64,000 nt of DNA from JANQOH01 sp965201115 (GCA_965201115.1 OZ241745.1:2852001-2916000), one strand, 5' to 3'; counted from the first letter of the stretch, positions 51,389 through 60,967 are shown. Numbers and translations: made by a program. The notes: generated by a model not told the origin, from the letters alone.

Positions 51389-52819
51389 ATGATGCTGGAT
51401 ACGACGAGTCTGATCGGCCTCTGCGCGGCGTGCGCCGCGGTCGGGGCCCTGTTGGCGTGGTTCGCGGCTCTCGCACTGGCGCGGCGGCGGGCGCACGCGC
51501 TCGAGGTCGCGAAGGCCGCCGTCGACGCCGCGGCGGCCCGCGTTCCGGAGCTCGAGGACGAACTCGCCGAGACGCGCGAGAAACACGCGGCGGCGGTGCG
51601 GCAGGTATCGGAAACGCGCGCGGGCCACACGGCGCGCATCCAGGAACTCGAACGCGCCAAGGCCGACGTGGAAACCCGCTTCAAGGCGCTCGCCGCCGAT
51701 GCGCTCAAGAACGCAAGCGACAGTTTCCTCGCGCTGGCGGGCGAGCGGCTCGACAAGCACCGCGCGGGCGCCGCAAGCGAGCTCGACGCACGGCGCAAGG
51801 CCATCGAGACACTCATCAAGCCGCTCGGCGACGGGTTGACCGCGTTCAACGCCAAACTGGGAGACATCGAGCGCGCGCGCGAGGGCGCCTACCGCGCCGT
51901 GCTTCAGCAGGTGAGCAATCTCGCCGAGGGCCAAAGCGGCCTGCACCGGGAAACGGAGCGCCTCGTGCGCGCCCTGCGCCAACCGCAGACGCGCGGGCGG
52001 TGGGGCGAATACCAGTTGCGCAAGGTGCTCGAACTCGCGGGCATGAGCGAACATGTGGATTTCGTGGAACAGCCCGTCGCCGAACGCGATGGGCGCGCCC
52101 TGCGGCCCGACGTCGTAATCCGCATGCCGGGAGGCAAGTCGCTCGTCGTCGACGCGAAAACGCCTCTACAGGCGTATCTCGACGCGGCGGAGTCCGACGA
52201 CGAGACCGAGCGCGCGCAACACATGGGGAAACACGCGAACCAGGTGCGCGAACATGTGCGTGCCTTGGCGTCGAAGGACTACTGGAAGGCGCTGCCGGCC
52301 ACGCCCGATTTCGTGGTCATGTTCATCCCCGGCGAGCCGTTTTACGCCGCCGCGCTGGAGCGCGACCCGGAACTGTTCGAACGTGCGGTGGAGGACCGCG
52401 TGCTGATATGCACGCCCACGACCTTCATCGCGCTGGTCAAGGCAGTGGCCTATGGCTGGCGGCAGCACAAACTGGCGGAAAACGCGGCCCAGGTGGCGGC
52501 CTTGGGAAGCGAGTTGTTCGAACGCCTCAAGACCTTCGCGCGGCACATGGAGCGTATGGGAAAGGCGCTGCACAACGCGGTGGAGCATTACAACAGCGGC
52601 GTCGGCAATCTGGAGGCGCGCGTACTGCCGACGATCCGCAAGTTCGAGCCTCTGGGCGCGGCGCCCTCGGGCGCGGAAATCCCCGCGCTCGACCCGGCGG
52701 AAGTCGAGCCGCGCGCGCTGCAATCCCAGGAGCTCGCGGCAGCTGTCGGCACCGAAGCGCCGGAGCTCCCCGCGCTTGCGGAGGAGACGGAGGAGGCGCC
52801 CGCGGCGCAGCGCTCTTGA
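51389..52819 (+). CDS. rmuC: DNA recombination protein RmuC
   Basis: 476 aa; GGAGG lies ten bases before the ATG. One N-terminal membrane helix (LIGLCAACAAVGALLAWFAA), a long coiled coil (about 30-170), then the RmuC nuclease-like domain: RGRWGEYQLRKVLELAGM, PDVVIRMPGGKSLVVDAKTP (D-x(n)-D-A-K core of a PD-(D/E)XK fold) and FVVMFIPGEPFYAAALERDP. Acidic, disordered C-terminus. Limits inversions at short inverted repeats in E. coli. Confidence 0.96.
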   Translation: MMLDTTSLIGLCAACAAVGALLAWFAALALARRRAHALEVAKAAVDAAAARVPELEDELAETREKHAAAVRQVSETRAGHTARIQELERAKADVETRFKALAADALKNASDSFLALAGERLDKHRAGAASELDARRKAIETLIKPLGDGLTAFNAKLGDIERAREGAYRAVLQQVSNLAEGQSGLHRETERLVRALRQPQTRGRWGEYQLRKVLELAGMSEHVDFVEQPVAERDGRALRPDVVIRMPGGKSLVVDAKTPLQAYLDAAESDDETERAQHMGKHANQVREHVRALASKDYWKALPATPDFVVMFIPGEPFYAAALERDPELFERAVEDRVLICTPTTFIALVKAVAYGWRQHKLAENAAQVAALGSELFERLKTFARHMERMGKALHNAVEHYNSGVGNLEARVLPTIRKFEPLGAAPSGAEIPALDPAEVEPRALQSQELAAAVGTEAPELPALAEETEEAPAAQRS

Positions 52820-52847
52820 GGGCCGACGCCGACGTTTCGTGCGCGCG

Positions 52848-53246
52848 TCAGCAGTGCCGGTTGTCGGCGGCGCCGTCGGGCATGACCGTGCCGCAGCGCC
52901 GCGCACTCGTCAGCCGCGTATCGGCGAAGGCGGCGGCGCTGAAATCGGCGCCGGTCAGGTCGGCGCGCGTGAAATCCGCGCGGTCGAGCGCGGCGCCGCG
53001 CAGCGCCGCGCCCCGCAGCCGGGCGCCGTAGAAATACGCGCCGGCAAGGTCCGCTCCGGACAAGTCGAGGCCCGACAGATCGGCGTATGAAAGATTGCAG
53101 GCGGGGCAGACCGCGCGCTCGCCCGCCTCGACGGCCGCGAGAATCCGAGCCAAGGCGTCTTCGTCGAACGCCCCCGCCGGCGCGGCGGCCGCGGCCGCGG
53201 CCGCAAGCGCGGCGGCGGCAAGGCGTTTCCGCGCGTTACGGCGCAT
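52848..53246 (-). CDS. Periplasmic pentapeptide-repeat protein
   Basis: 132 aa from the ATG at 53246. Signal peptide (RLAAAALAAAAAAAAPAGAF), two Cys in CPACNLSYADLSG, then pentapeptide repeats A(D/N)LxG: LSYADLSGLDLSGADLAGAY, continuing with LRGAALRGAALDRADF and TRADLTGADFSAAAF, a short quadrilateral helix. Start overlaps the end of the first coiled-coil gene by 11 bases, so it is coupled to that array. Confidence 0.85.
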   Translation of the reverse strand: MRRNARKRLAAAALAAAAAAAAPAGAFDEDALARILAAVEAGERAVCPACNLSYADLSGLDLSGADLAGAYFYGARLRGAALRGAALDRADFTRADLTGADFSAAAFADTRLTSARRCGTVMPDGAADNRHC

Positions 53247-53763
53247 CGCCGGCCTCTTCGCGGACCGCCGCCGGCGGGCGCGCCGATGCGGGAGCCGTGC
53301 GCTCGATGAGAACTTCAAGCGCGCGCATGGACTCCTCATGGCGCCGATCCGAGTCGCGCATGGCCTTCTCATGGCGCTTGTCGGTGTCGCGCCGCTGCCC
53401 GGCCAGCGCTTCCATCGCCTCCCTGTGGCGCTGCGCGCCGACGCGCATCGCCTCGTTGTGCCGCTCTTCGGCCTCGCGCCGTTCCTGTGCGAGAGCCTCC
53501 ATGGTTTCGGCGTGGCGCTTGTCGGCGTCGCGCCGCTGCTCGGCGAGCGCTTCCATCCCTTCCTTGTGGCGCTGGTCGGCCTCGCGCCGTTGTTCCGCTA
53601 TCGCCTTGTCGCGCGCATCCGCTGAGCGGCGCATGAACCGCAGCCCGATCCAGATGAGAATGCATTGCGCCGCCCCCACCGCGAGAGTCGCAGCGACTTG
53701 CGCGCCCGCGATCCATGCCGTCGCCTGGCGCAGTTCGAGCGTGGCGATCTGGTATTCGTCCAT
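53236..53763 (-). CDS. Membrane-anchored coiled-coil repeat protein, array copy A
   Basis: 175 aa from MDEYQIATLELR at 53763. One membrane helix (about 14-42: WIAGAQVAATLAVGAAQCIL), then a long charged coiled coil of 14- to 18-residue repeats of the form R-H-x-E-x-M-E-A-L-A-x-Q-R-R-D-A-D-K (for example RHKEGMEALAEQRRDADK), and a disordered Ala/Pro/Glu tail. Three intact copies and a remnant of this gene lie in tandem. No family assigned; topology is that of a membrane tether with a rod. Confidence 0.83.
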   Translation of the reverse strand: MDEYQIATLELRQATAWIAGAQVAATLAVGAAQCILIWIGLRFMRRSADARDKAIAEQRREADQRHKEGMEALAEQRRDADKRHAETMEALAQERREAEERHNEAMRVGAQRHREAMEALAGQRRDTDKRHEKAMRDSDRRHEESMRALEVLIERTAPASARPPAAVREEAGDAP

Positions 53764-53889
53764 CGGCGTTTTCCTGCCTTTCGGAGCGCGGCGGTCGCGG
53801 GCTTCGGCGACCCCTTGTAGCACGGAACGGCCGCGCCGGCGCGTCAGCCGCCCCGACGGCAAGCGCGACGGCGGCAATACGGCGCTGCG

Positions 53890-54387
53890 TTACGGCGCGC
53901 CGCCGGCCTCGTCGCCGGGCGCCGCCGCGGGCGGGCGGGCCGATTCGGGAGCCGTGCGCTCAATGAGAACTTCAAGTGCGCGCATGGCCTCCTCATGGCG
54001 CTTGTCGGCGTCGCGCCGCTGTTCGGCCAGCGCGTTCATCGCCTCCCGGTGGCGCTGCGCGCCGACGCGCATTGCTTCGTTGTGCCGCTCTTCGGCCTCG
54101 CGCCGCTCCTGTGCGAGAGCCTCCATGGACTCGGCATGTCGCTTGTCGGCATCGCGCCGCTGCTCGGCGAGCGCTTCCATCCCTTCCTTGTGGCGCTGGT
54201 CGGCCTCGCGCCTTTGTTCCGCTATCGCCTTGTCGCGCGCATCCGCCGAGCGGCGCATGAACCGCAGCCCGATCCAGATGAGAATGCATTGCGCCGCCCC
54301 CACCGCGAGAGTCGCGGCGACTTGCGCGCCCGCGATCCATGCTGTTATCTGGCGCAGTTCAAGAGTAGCGATCTGGTATTCGTCCAT
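53890..54387 (-). CDS. Membrane-anchored coiled-coil repeat protein, array copy B
   Basis: 165 aa from MDEYQIATLELR at 54387. Near-identical to copy A through the membrane helix and first repeats, but it has one repeat fewer: the DSDRRHEESM segment before the tail is absent. The tail is APGDEAGGAP. The intergenic sequence ahead of it is also duplicated. Confidence 0.83.
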   Translation of the reverse strand: MDEYQIATLELRQITAWIAGAQVAATLAVGAAQCILIWIGLRFMRRSADARDKAIAEQRREADQRHKEGMEALAEQRRDADKRHAESMEALAQERREAEERHNEAMRVGAQRHREAMNALAEQRRDADKRHEEAMRALEVLIERTAPESARPPAAAPGDEAGGAP

Positions 54388-54512
54388 CGGCGGTTTCCTG
54401 CCTTTCGAAGCGCGGCGGTCGCGGGCTTCGGCGACCCCTTGTAGCACGGAACGGCCGCGCCGGCGCGTCGCCGCCCCGACGGCAAGCGAGGCGGCCGCAA
54501 GACGGCGCCGCG

Positions 54513-55052
54513 TTACGGCGCGCCGCCGGGCGCCGCCGCGGGCGGGCGGGCCGATTCGGGAGCCGTGCGCTCAATGAGAATTTCGAGCGCGCGCATGGAC
54601 TCCTCATGGCGCCGGTCCGAGTCGCGCATGGCCTCCTCATGGCGCTTGTCGGCGCCGCGCCGCTGCCCGGCCAGCGCTTCCATCGCCTCCCTGTGGCGCT
54701 CTTCGGCGTCGCGCCGCTCTTGGCCGAGGGCCTCCATGGCTTCGGCGTGCCGCTTGTCGGCGTCGCGCCGCGCTTGGGCCAAGGCCTCCATGGACTCGGC
54801 GTGGCGCCTGTCGGCGTCGCTCCGCTGCTCGGCGAGCGCTTCCATCCCTTCCTTGTGGCGCTGATCGGCCTCGCGCCTTTGTTCCGCTATCGCCTTGTCG
54901 CGCGCATCCGCCGAGCGGCGCATGAACCGCAGTCCGATCCAGATGAGAATGCATTGCGCCGCCCCCACCGCGAGAGTCGCGGCGACTTGAGCGCCCGCGA
55001 TCCACGCCGTTACCTGGCGCAGTTCGAGCGTGGCAATCTGGTATTCGTCCAT
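54513..55052 (-). CDS. Membrane-anchored coiled-coil repeat protein, array copy C
   Basis: 179 aa from MDEYQIATLELR at 55052. Same head and membrane helix as copies A and B; the rod has a different repeat makeup (an extra ARRDADKRHAEAMEALGQE unit and an RDAEERHREAME unit in place of the RVGAQRH segment). First intact gene of the array in transcription order. Confidence 0.83.
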   Translation of the reverse strand: MDEYQIATLELRQVTAWIAGAQVAATLAVGAAQCILIWIGLRFMRRSADARDKAIAEQRREADQRHKEGMEALAEQRSDADRRHAESMEALAQARRDADKRHAEAMEALGQERRDAEERHREAMEALAGQRRGADKRHEEAMRDSDRRHEESMRALEILIERTAPESARPPAAAPGGAP

Positions 55053-55099
55053 CGGCGGTTTCCTGCCTTTCGGAGCGCGGAGGTCGCAGGCTTCGGCGC

Positions 55100-55221
55100 C
55101 CCCCATCGTATAGCACGGGAGGATGCATTGCGCCGCTCCCGCCGCGAGAGTCGCGACCGCCTGCGCGCCCGCGATCCATGATCCGGCGCAGCTTGAGCGC
55201 GGCGATCCGGTATTCGTCCAT
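55100..55221 (-). pseudogene. Truncated, frameshifted fourth copy of the coiled-coil gene
   Basis: Begins MDEYRIAALKLR at 55221, then the frame breaks; the continuation SWIAGAQAVATLAAGAAQCI is in another frame and stops before the rod region, where the spacer of copy C begins. A decayed head end of the same gene. Confidence 0.75.
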
Positions 55222-55329
55222 CGGCGCCCCCTTGCAGCGCGGGAAGGCGGCAAGGCGCCGGCCCTCCCGACGGCTTGACCCGCGGCGGCGGCGGGGTTAC
55301 GAAAAGGGGCAGCTTCCGGGAGGATGGGC

Positions 55330-55910
55330 ATGTACGACTTGGCAATTCGCGGCGGCGCGGTTATCGACGGGACGGGGGCGGCGGCGCGCGCGGCCGACGT
55401 TGCGGTCATGGGCGGAACGATCGCCGCGGTGGGGCCGAAACTCGGGCCGGCGCGGCGCGACGTCGATGCGCACGGCCGCCTCGTGACGCCGGGCTGGGTG
55501 GATATCCACACCCACTACGACGGACAGGCGACGTGGGACCCCGACATGACGCCCTCGTCGTGGCACGGCGTCACCACCGCCGTGTTCGGCAATTGCGGCG
55601 TGGGTTTCGCGCCGGTGCGGCCCGGCAGCGAGACGTGGCTCATCGGCCTGATGGAAGGCGTCGAGGACATCCCCGAGATCGTGCTTTCGGAAGGACTGGA
55701 TTTCCGCTGGGAATCCTTCCCGGAATATATGGACGTCCTCGAGGAGACGGGCCGCACGATGGACGTGGGCGCGCAGGTTCCCCATGCCGCGCTGCGCTTC
55801 TATGTCATGGGCGAGCGCGGCGCGGACCACGCGGCGCGTCCCGCCGCCGACGAGATAGAAAGGATGGGGGCGCTGGCGGAGGACGCGCTTCGCGCCGGCG
55901 CGCTGGGCTT
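55330..55910 (+). pseudogene. N-acyl-D-amino-acid deacylase-type amidohydrolase, 5' part (interrupted by IS66)
   Basis: Starts at the ATG 55330 with GGGAGG six bases upstream. Residues 1-193: DLAIRGGAVIDGTGAAARAA, then the metal-binding DIHTHYDGQ and GVTTAVFGNCGVGFAP typical of D-aminoacylase/dihydroorotase-like enzymes. The frame ends in IS66 (TAA in the element's end). Joined in frame with 57796-58933 (after removing one copy of the 8-bp target) it would give 572 aa with LRAGALGFTTSRTIKHRAAD across the join, matching the family. Probably inactive. Confidence 0.92.
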
Positions 55911-57787
55911 GTAAGCGTCCGGTTATCCCGCTTGGTCATTGTCGGTTATGTTTATGGGTTTCGGTATTTCGGGGGTCGTTTTGTTTGGCTGTCGGCTTCG
56001 TATGGGGGTCTTGTTTCGATGCCTGCACGGTTGTCGCTGCTGCATGAGTGCGTCGATTGGCGGTGGCCGGTTCGAACGCGGCGGCTTGCGGTGGCAGGAT
56101 AGCGTTTGGGAGGGAGGCACAGGGAGGAAATATTTTTTCGATATTTCCTATTTTGCGCTTGCCTTGTGGGGTTGGGGTCGGTATTGTTCGTTCATGCTTG
56201 ACCGCGCCGCGCCTCTCCCCGACGATCCCGCCCGCCTGAAGGACATGGTGGCGTCCCTGGCGGCCGAGTTGCAGGCTCGCGAGGAAGCGCTGCGGTCGCG
56301 CGCGGAGGCGTTGAAGGCGCGCGATATCCTGATTGAGAAGTTGCGTCACGAGTTGGCGGGGATGCGCCGGCATCGTTTCGGGGCGCGCTCGGAAGCCTTG
56401 GCGCAGTTGCAACTGGCGCTGGAGAACGAAGAGATCGTCCGCGCCGCAAGCCCGCCCCCGCAACCCGAACCCGCCGCCGCACGCGCGCCGCGGCGCAAGC
56501 GCCGCCCGTTGCCGGACCGTCTGCCGCGCCGCGAGACGGTGCTGGAACCCGCAAGCCCCTGCGGGGCCTGCGGCGGCGCGCTCAAGACCGTCGGCGCGGA
56601 TGTCACCGAGGAACTGGAGTACATACCCGGTCGTTTCGTAGTCAACCGCATCGTGAGACCGCGCACGGTCTGCCGCGCCTGCGCACGCTTTTGCCAGGCG
56701 CCGCTGCCGCCGCGCCCCATCGAGCGCGGACGCCCCGGACCCGGCCTGCTTGCCCATGTTCTGGTGAGCAAATATGCCGACCATCTCCCGCTCTACCGCC
56801 AAGCGCAAATGTTCGCCCGCGACGGCATCGACCTCGACCGCTCGACACTGGCCGAATGGGTCGGCAAGAGCGCCGCCTTGCTGGAGCCGGTCGCCAACGG
56901 GATCGGCAACCATGTGCGCGCTGGCGGCGCCATCTTCGCCGACGATACCACGGTGCGCCTGCAAACCCCGCGCGGCGAAGGCGCCAGGGGCAAGACCCGC
57001 ACTGCACGGCTATGGGTCTATGCCCGCGACGAACGACCGTGGCGCGGAACCGCGCCGCCGGCCGCCTGCTACCGCTTCAGCGCCAACCGCAAGGGCGAGA
57101 ATCCGCGCCGACACCTCGCCGGCTTCAAGGGCTGGATGCACGCCGACGGCTATGCCGGGTTCGCGGAACTCTACCGCACAGGCCGCATCCGCGAAGCCCC
57201 CTGCATGGCCCATGTCCGGCGCAAGTTCGTCGACCTCGCGCACAATCGGGGCGCGCCGGTCGCCAGGGAAGCCGTCGAGCGCATCGCCGCCTTGTACGCC
57301 GTCGAGGCCGAAGCTCGCGGGCAAACGCCCGAAGAGCGCGTCCGTATCCGCCAGGCCAGGGCCAGGCCCCTCTTCGACGACCTCGAAACATGGCTCGCCC
57401 GACAGAGCCCGAACATACCCGCCAGGACGCCGCTGGCCGGCGCCATCCGCTATGCACGCGCGCGACTGGCCCGCCTGCGCCCATGGCTCGACAACGGAAC
57501 GCTCGAACTCGACAACAATACTGCCGAACGCGCCATCCGCGGCGTCGCCCTCGGACGCAAAAACTGGCTCTTCGTCGGCTCCGAAGCCGGCGGCGCAACC
57601 GCCGCAACCGCATACACGCTCATCGAAACCGCAAAACTAAACGGCGTCGACCCACGAGCATGGATCGCAGACACACTCAATCGTATCCAGGACTACAAAA
57701 CAAACCGAATCCACGAACTCATGCCGTGGAACTGGAAACACAAAACACCACCGTAAAAACCCAATAGCCCCATAACCGGACGCTTAC
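55911..57787 (+). mobile_element. IS66-family insertion sequence (single-ORF, ISBst12-like)
   Basis: 1877 bp. Perfect 16-bp terminal inverted repeats (GTAAGCGTCCGGTTAT at the left, its reverse complement at the right). Flanked by identical 8-bp target duplications CTGGGCTT (55903-55910 and 57788-57795). It carries one transposase frame and no tnpA/tnpB genes. Intact ends and perfect duplication point to a recent insertion. Confidence 0.96.
56194..57756 (+). CDS. IS66 transposase (TnpC-type)
   Basis: 520 aa from the ATG at 56194. N-terminal coiled coil (LKDMVASLAAELQAREEALR), HTH-like MRRHRFGARSEALAQ, zinc-finger-type ASPCGACGGALK with later TVCRACARFC, then the DDE domain: IFADDTTVRLQ (first Asp), MHADGYAGFAELY (second Asp), and LDNNTAERAIRGVALGRKNW (Glu). 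Complete frame. Confidence 0.95.
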   Translation: MLDRAAPLPDDPARLKDMVASLAAELQAREEALRSRAEALKARDILIEKLRHELAGMRRHRFGARSEALAQLQLALENEEIVRAASPPPQPEPAAARAPRRKRRPLPDRLPRRETVLEPASPCGACGGALKTVGADVTEELEYIPGRFVVNRIVRPRTVCRACARFCQAPLPPRPIERGRPGPGLLAHVLVSKYADHLPLYRQAQMFARDGIDLDRSTLAEWVGKSAALLEPVANGIGNHVRAGGAIFADDTTVRLQTPRGEGARGKTRTARLWVYARDERPWRGTAPPAACYRFSANRKGENPRRHLAGFKGWMHADGYAGFAELYRTGRIREAPCMAHVRRKFVDLAHNRGAPVAREAVERIAALYAVEAEARGQTPEERVRIRQARARPLFDDLETWLARQSPNIPARTPLAGAIRYARARLARLRPWLDNGTLELDNNTAERAIRGVALGRKNWLFVGSEAGGATAATAYTLIETAKLNGVDPRAWIADTLNRIQDYKTNRIHELMPWNWKHKTPP

Positions 57788-58933
57788 CTGGGCTTCACCA
57801 CCTCGCGCACGATAAAGCACCGCGCCGCGGATGGGCGGCATACGCCCAGCCTGTCGGCGGACGCGCCCGAACTCGCGGGCGTCGCGCGGGCCATGCGCCG
57901 CGCCGGCAAGGGGGTCATCGAGGTCAACTCCGATTTCGCCCCCGGCGAATTCGCGCTCATGCGGCAGATGGCGGAGACCGCCGGGCGGCCGCTCTCGGTC
58001 CTGCTCGTCCAGACGCAGGACGCGCCCGACCGCTGGGAGGAGACCCTCGCCGGGGTCGATCGCGCCGTCGCCGACGGGCTGGAATGCAGCGCGCAGACAG
58101 GTTCGCGCGCGGTGGGGCTGTTGTTCGGCCTCCAGGGCTCGTTGCATCCCTTTCTCCGGCATCCGGTGTGGAAGGACCTTGAGCGCTTCGGCCATGACGA
58201 ACGCGTGGGCCGCCTGCGCGCAAGCGCGGAACTGCGGCGGCGCCTCGCCGAGCCGCTTCCCGACGACGTCGAAACCCGGCGCACCGTCGCGCTCATGGGC
58301 GGCGTCTTCGAGATCGGCGACCCGGTCTGCTACGAACCGGACCCTGCCGACAGCATCGCCGCGCGCGCGGCGGCGGAGGACCGCCATCCCTTCGCGCTGG
58401 CGCTCGACCTCATGCTGGAAGATGGCGGGCGCAACATGCTTCTGTACCCGTTCGAGAACTACGTTCCGGGCGATCTCGGCGTCGTGGAGCGGATGCTGCG
58501 GAACCCCAATTCGATATGCGGCGTGGCCGACGGCGGCGCGCATGTCGGGCTGATCTGCGACGCCAGCTCGCCCACGAGCCTGTTGACGCACTGGGGCCGC
58601 GACCGCACGCGCGGCCCGCGGCTTCCGCTCGAATTCCTGGTACACAAGCAGACGCGCGCCACGGCGCGGGCTTATGGCCTGCATGACCGTGGAACGGTCG
58701 CGCCGGGCTACCGCGCCGACCTTAACGTCATCGATTTCGAAGCGCTGCGGCTGCATCCGCCGCGCGTCGCGTTCGACCTGCCGGCGGGCGGCAAGCGCAT
58801 CCTGCAGCGCGCCGACGGCTATTGCCACACTTTCGTGGCGGGCGCGGAGACCATGCGAGACGGCGAGTTCACCGGCGCGCGGCCCGGCCGCCTCGTGCGC
58901 GGCGCGCGATCCGCGCCGGCGGCCCGCGGCTGA
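57788..58933 (+). pseudogene. N-acyl-D-amino-acid deacylase-type amidohydrolase, 3' part
   Basis: Continuation of the gene at 55330 after IS66. Reads TTSRTIKHRAADGRHTPSLS, then GKGVIEVNSDF, metal-site regions NSICGVADGGAHVGLICDAS and LEFLVHKQTRATARAYGLHD, and the C-terminal beta-sandwich GYRADLNVIDFEALRLHPPR. An internal start could give a partial protein, but the first metal-binding H-x-H would be missing. Confidence 0.92.
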
Positions 58934-58954
58934 CGCCCGCCGCCGCCGCGCGCG

Positions 58955-59875
58955 CTATTCGCGCCGCGCGGCGGCCGCCCATTGCATGCGGTATTGTTCG
59001 GCCGGTTGCCGGACTCCGTGATTATGTTCGTCGATATCCGAATCGAAATTGAACGCAAGCGCCTCGACGATCGCCTTTCGGTTCTCCAGCTTCGCGCCCG
59101 AATGGTAGAAGTGGTCCCTCGTAACGATATTGAAGTTCTTCCAGTACCTCTCGACCATCTCGTTTTCCCGGTAGGCGTTTCGCATCCACGTCGATAATAC
59201 GAACCTGGCGGGCGTGCGGGAGAGGGCCTCGAACAGCCGCCTTTCGTCGCCGTCGCTCCAGCCGTTGTAGTAATCGACATAACGCCCCCAATAGGGCGGA
59301 TCGCAATAGATAATATCGTCTCTGCCGGCCTGGGCTATCGTTTGCTCGAATGGCGTGCGACAAAATGCCCACTCCGGCCGCATCGCCCGCGAGACATTTC
59401 TTGTCTGATTGGAGATTTTCGTGACATACGCCTTGCCGAATCGCCCCGGCTTCTTGCAGAACGGCACGTTCCATTCCCCTTTCTTGTTAAATCGCATCAG
59501 GCCGTTGAATCCCGCCCGCGACAGAAAGAGAAAATCCAGCGGGTCGTGCCCGCGATTGAACCTGTCCCGGACCTCGATATACCGGTCGTACCCGTCGTTC
59601 CCCGCGGCGCGGAGCTTCGCGCCTTCCTCCAGAAGATACGCGCGCACGCGCGCCGGCGATACCGTTCCGTTATGTACCGCGCTGTAGAAACGAATGACGT
59701 GCGGGTTCGCGTCCGCCAGCAGCGCGCGCTCGAACCCCGCGTTGAAGGCGACGACCCCGGTCCCGAGAAACGGCTCGATCCACCCGCCTCCGGTCCGCGG
59801 AGCAAGAGCAAGAATCCACGGAACCAATTTCGTCTTTATGCCTTGACTCTTGATCGGCGGTACAATGACTTTCAC
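58955..59875 (-). CDS. Orphan DNA adenine-N6 methyltransferase (D12 class, Dam-like)
   Basis: 306 aa from a GTG at 59875; no ATG lies in frame nearby before the motif X region. SAM-binding motif X IKTKLVPWI, motif I WIEPFLGTGVVAFNAG, catalytic motif IV IIYCDPPYWGRYVDYYN (D-P-P-Y), and LSRAGFNGLMRFNKKGEWNV of the D12 target-recognition region. No restriction partner adjoins. AT-richer than its neighbours, suggesting transfer, perhaps from a phage. Recognition site cannot be read off the sequence. Confidence 0.9.
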   Translation of the reverse strand: MKVIVPPIKSQGIKTKLVPWILALAPRTGGGWIEPFLGTGVVAFNAGFERALLADANPHVIRFYSAVHNGTVSPARVRAYLLEEGAKLRAAGNDGYDRYIEVRDRFNRGHDPLDFLFLSRAGFNGLMRFNKKGEWNVPFCKKPGRFGKAYVTKISNQTRNVSRAMRPEWAFCRTPFEQTIAQAGRDDIIYCDPPYWGRYVDYYNGWSDGDERRLFEALSRTPARFVLSTWMRNAYRENEMVERYWKNFNIVTRDHFYHSGAKLENRKAIVEALAFNFDSDIDEHNHGVRQPAEQYRMQWAAAARRE

Positions 59876-59919
59876 TTCGGTCCCGGATCGGTTTCGCGTT
59901 TCCCGGTGCCGGCGCTTCG

Positions 59920-60915
59920 CTAATCGCCGCGGCGCGGGGCGAGGGCGGCGAGGGTGCGCGCGGCCTCGGCGGGGTCGTCGGTCAGCGGCGCGATAATGTG
60001 GGTATGAACGCCCCCCGCCGCGGCTTCGCGCAGGCGGGCGCGGCATTCGTCCGCCGTCCCGACGATGGCTACCTCGTCGGCCAGGGCGTCGGAAATCGCG
60101 CCGACGGTGCGGTCGCGGTCGCGCGCGGCCCAGCCGGCGGCGATCTCCTCAGCGGCGTCTTCGTAGCCCGCCCAGGCGAGGAAACGGTTATAGACCGAGG
60201 TGGCGTAATAGGGCGCCATGACGCGCTTGAAGCGGGCCAGCGCCGCCGCCTTGTCGTCGGTGACCAGAACCATGAAGCGGTTGACGATCTCCACCTCCGC
60301 CGGGTCCTTCCCCGCGCGGCGGGCGCCGGCGCGCACATGCGCCATCATTTTCGGCAGGGCGCGCCGCGGCCACAGGTTGAAGACCACGCCGTCGCCGATT
60401 TCCGCCGCCATTTCGCACATCGCGGGGCGGAGCGCGGCAAGATGGATCGGAACCGGCCGCGCCGCCGGCGCCTGGCGGTAGCCGCGGCTGCGCAGCGTAT
60501 CGAGCCGGAAATCGGACTTCTCGCCGCGGAGCATGGCGCGCACCATGACGGCGGTCTCGCGCACACGCGTGAGCGGCTTCTCGAACGCCACGCCGTGCCA
60601 GCCTTCCATCATGGTCGGGCTCGAGGAGCCCAGCCCCATGACGAAGCCCCCCGGCAGGAGCTGGCCGAGCGCGTCGGCCGTCGCCGCCAATACCGCCGGG
60701 GTGCGCGTATAGACCGGCGTTACCGCGCAGCCGATGCGCATGTTGCCCGCATGCGGCGCCAGCGCCGCGGCGGTCGTGAGCGAATCGGGCGCGCCGCCGT
60801 CGCCGAACCAGGCGTCGTCGTAGCCGTCGGCGGCGGCCCGGCGCACGCGAGCGATGGTGTCGGCAATGCGGGGACCCGCGGGAAGCGTGACGGCGATACG
60901 CTGGCGCGGCGGCAT
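59920..60915 (-). CDS. LLM-class flavin-dependent oxidoreductase
   Basis: 331 aa. Bacterial luciferase-like TIM barrel: AADGYDDAWFGDGGAPDSLT, HAGNMRIGCAVTPVYTRTPA, GGFVMGLGSSSPTMMEGWHG, PVPIHLAALRPAMCEMAAEI, and C-terminal VAIVGTADECRARLREAAAG. The pattern fits F420- or FMN-dependent members; partner and substrate unknown. Likely monocistronic. Confidence 0.92.
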   Translation of the reverse strand: MPPRQRIAVTLPAGPRIADTIARVRRAAADGYDDAWFGDGGAPDSLTTAAALAPHAGNMRIGCAVTPVYTRTPAVLAATADALGQLLPGGFVMGLGSSSPTMMEGWHGVAFEKPLTRVRETAVMVRAMLRGEKSDFRLDTLRSRGYRQAPAARPVPIHLAALRPAMCEMAAEIGDGVVFNLWPRRALPKMMAHVRAGARRAGKDPAEVEIVNRFMVLVTDDKAAALARFKRVMAPYYATSVYNRFLAWAGYEDAAEEIAAGWAARDRDRTVGAISDALADEVAIVGTADECRARLREAAAGGVHTHIIAPLTDDPAEAARTLAALAPRRGD

Positions 60916-60967
60916 GGCGGCGCTCCTCGGTTTGCGTTGGAGAGGTCGGGAAAACGCGCGGCGGCCT

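Noticed and set aside
53236..55221. Regularly spaced repeats that could look like a CRISPR array
   Set aside because: The repeats are coding (heptad-like protein repeats), are not palindromic, have no unique spacers, and no cas genes are present.
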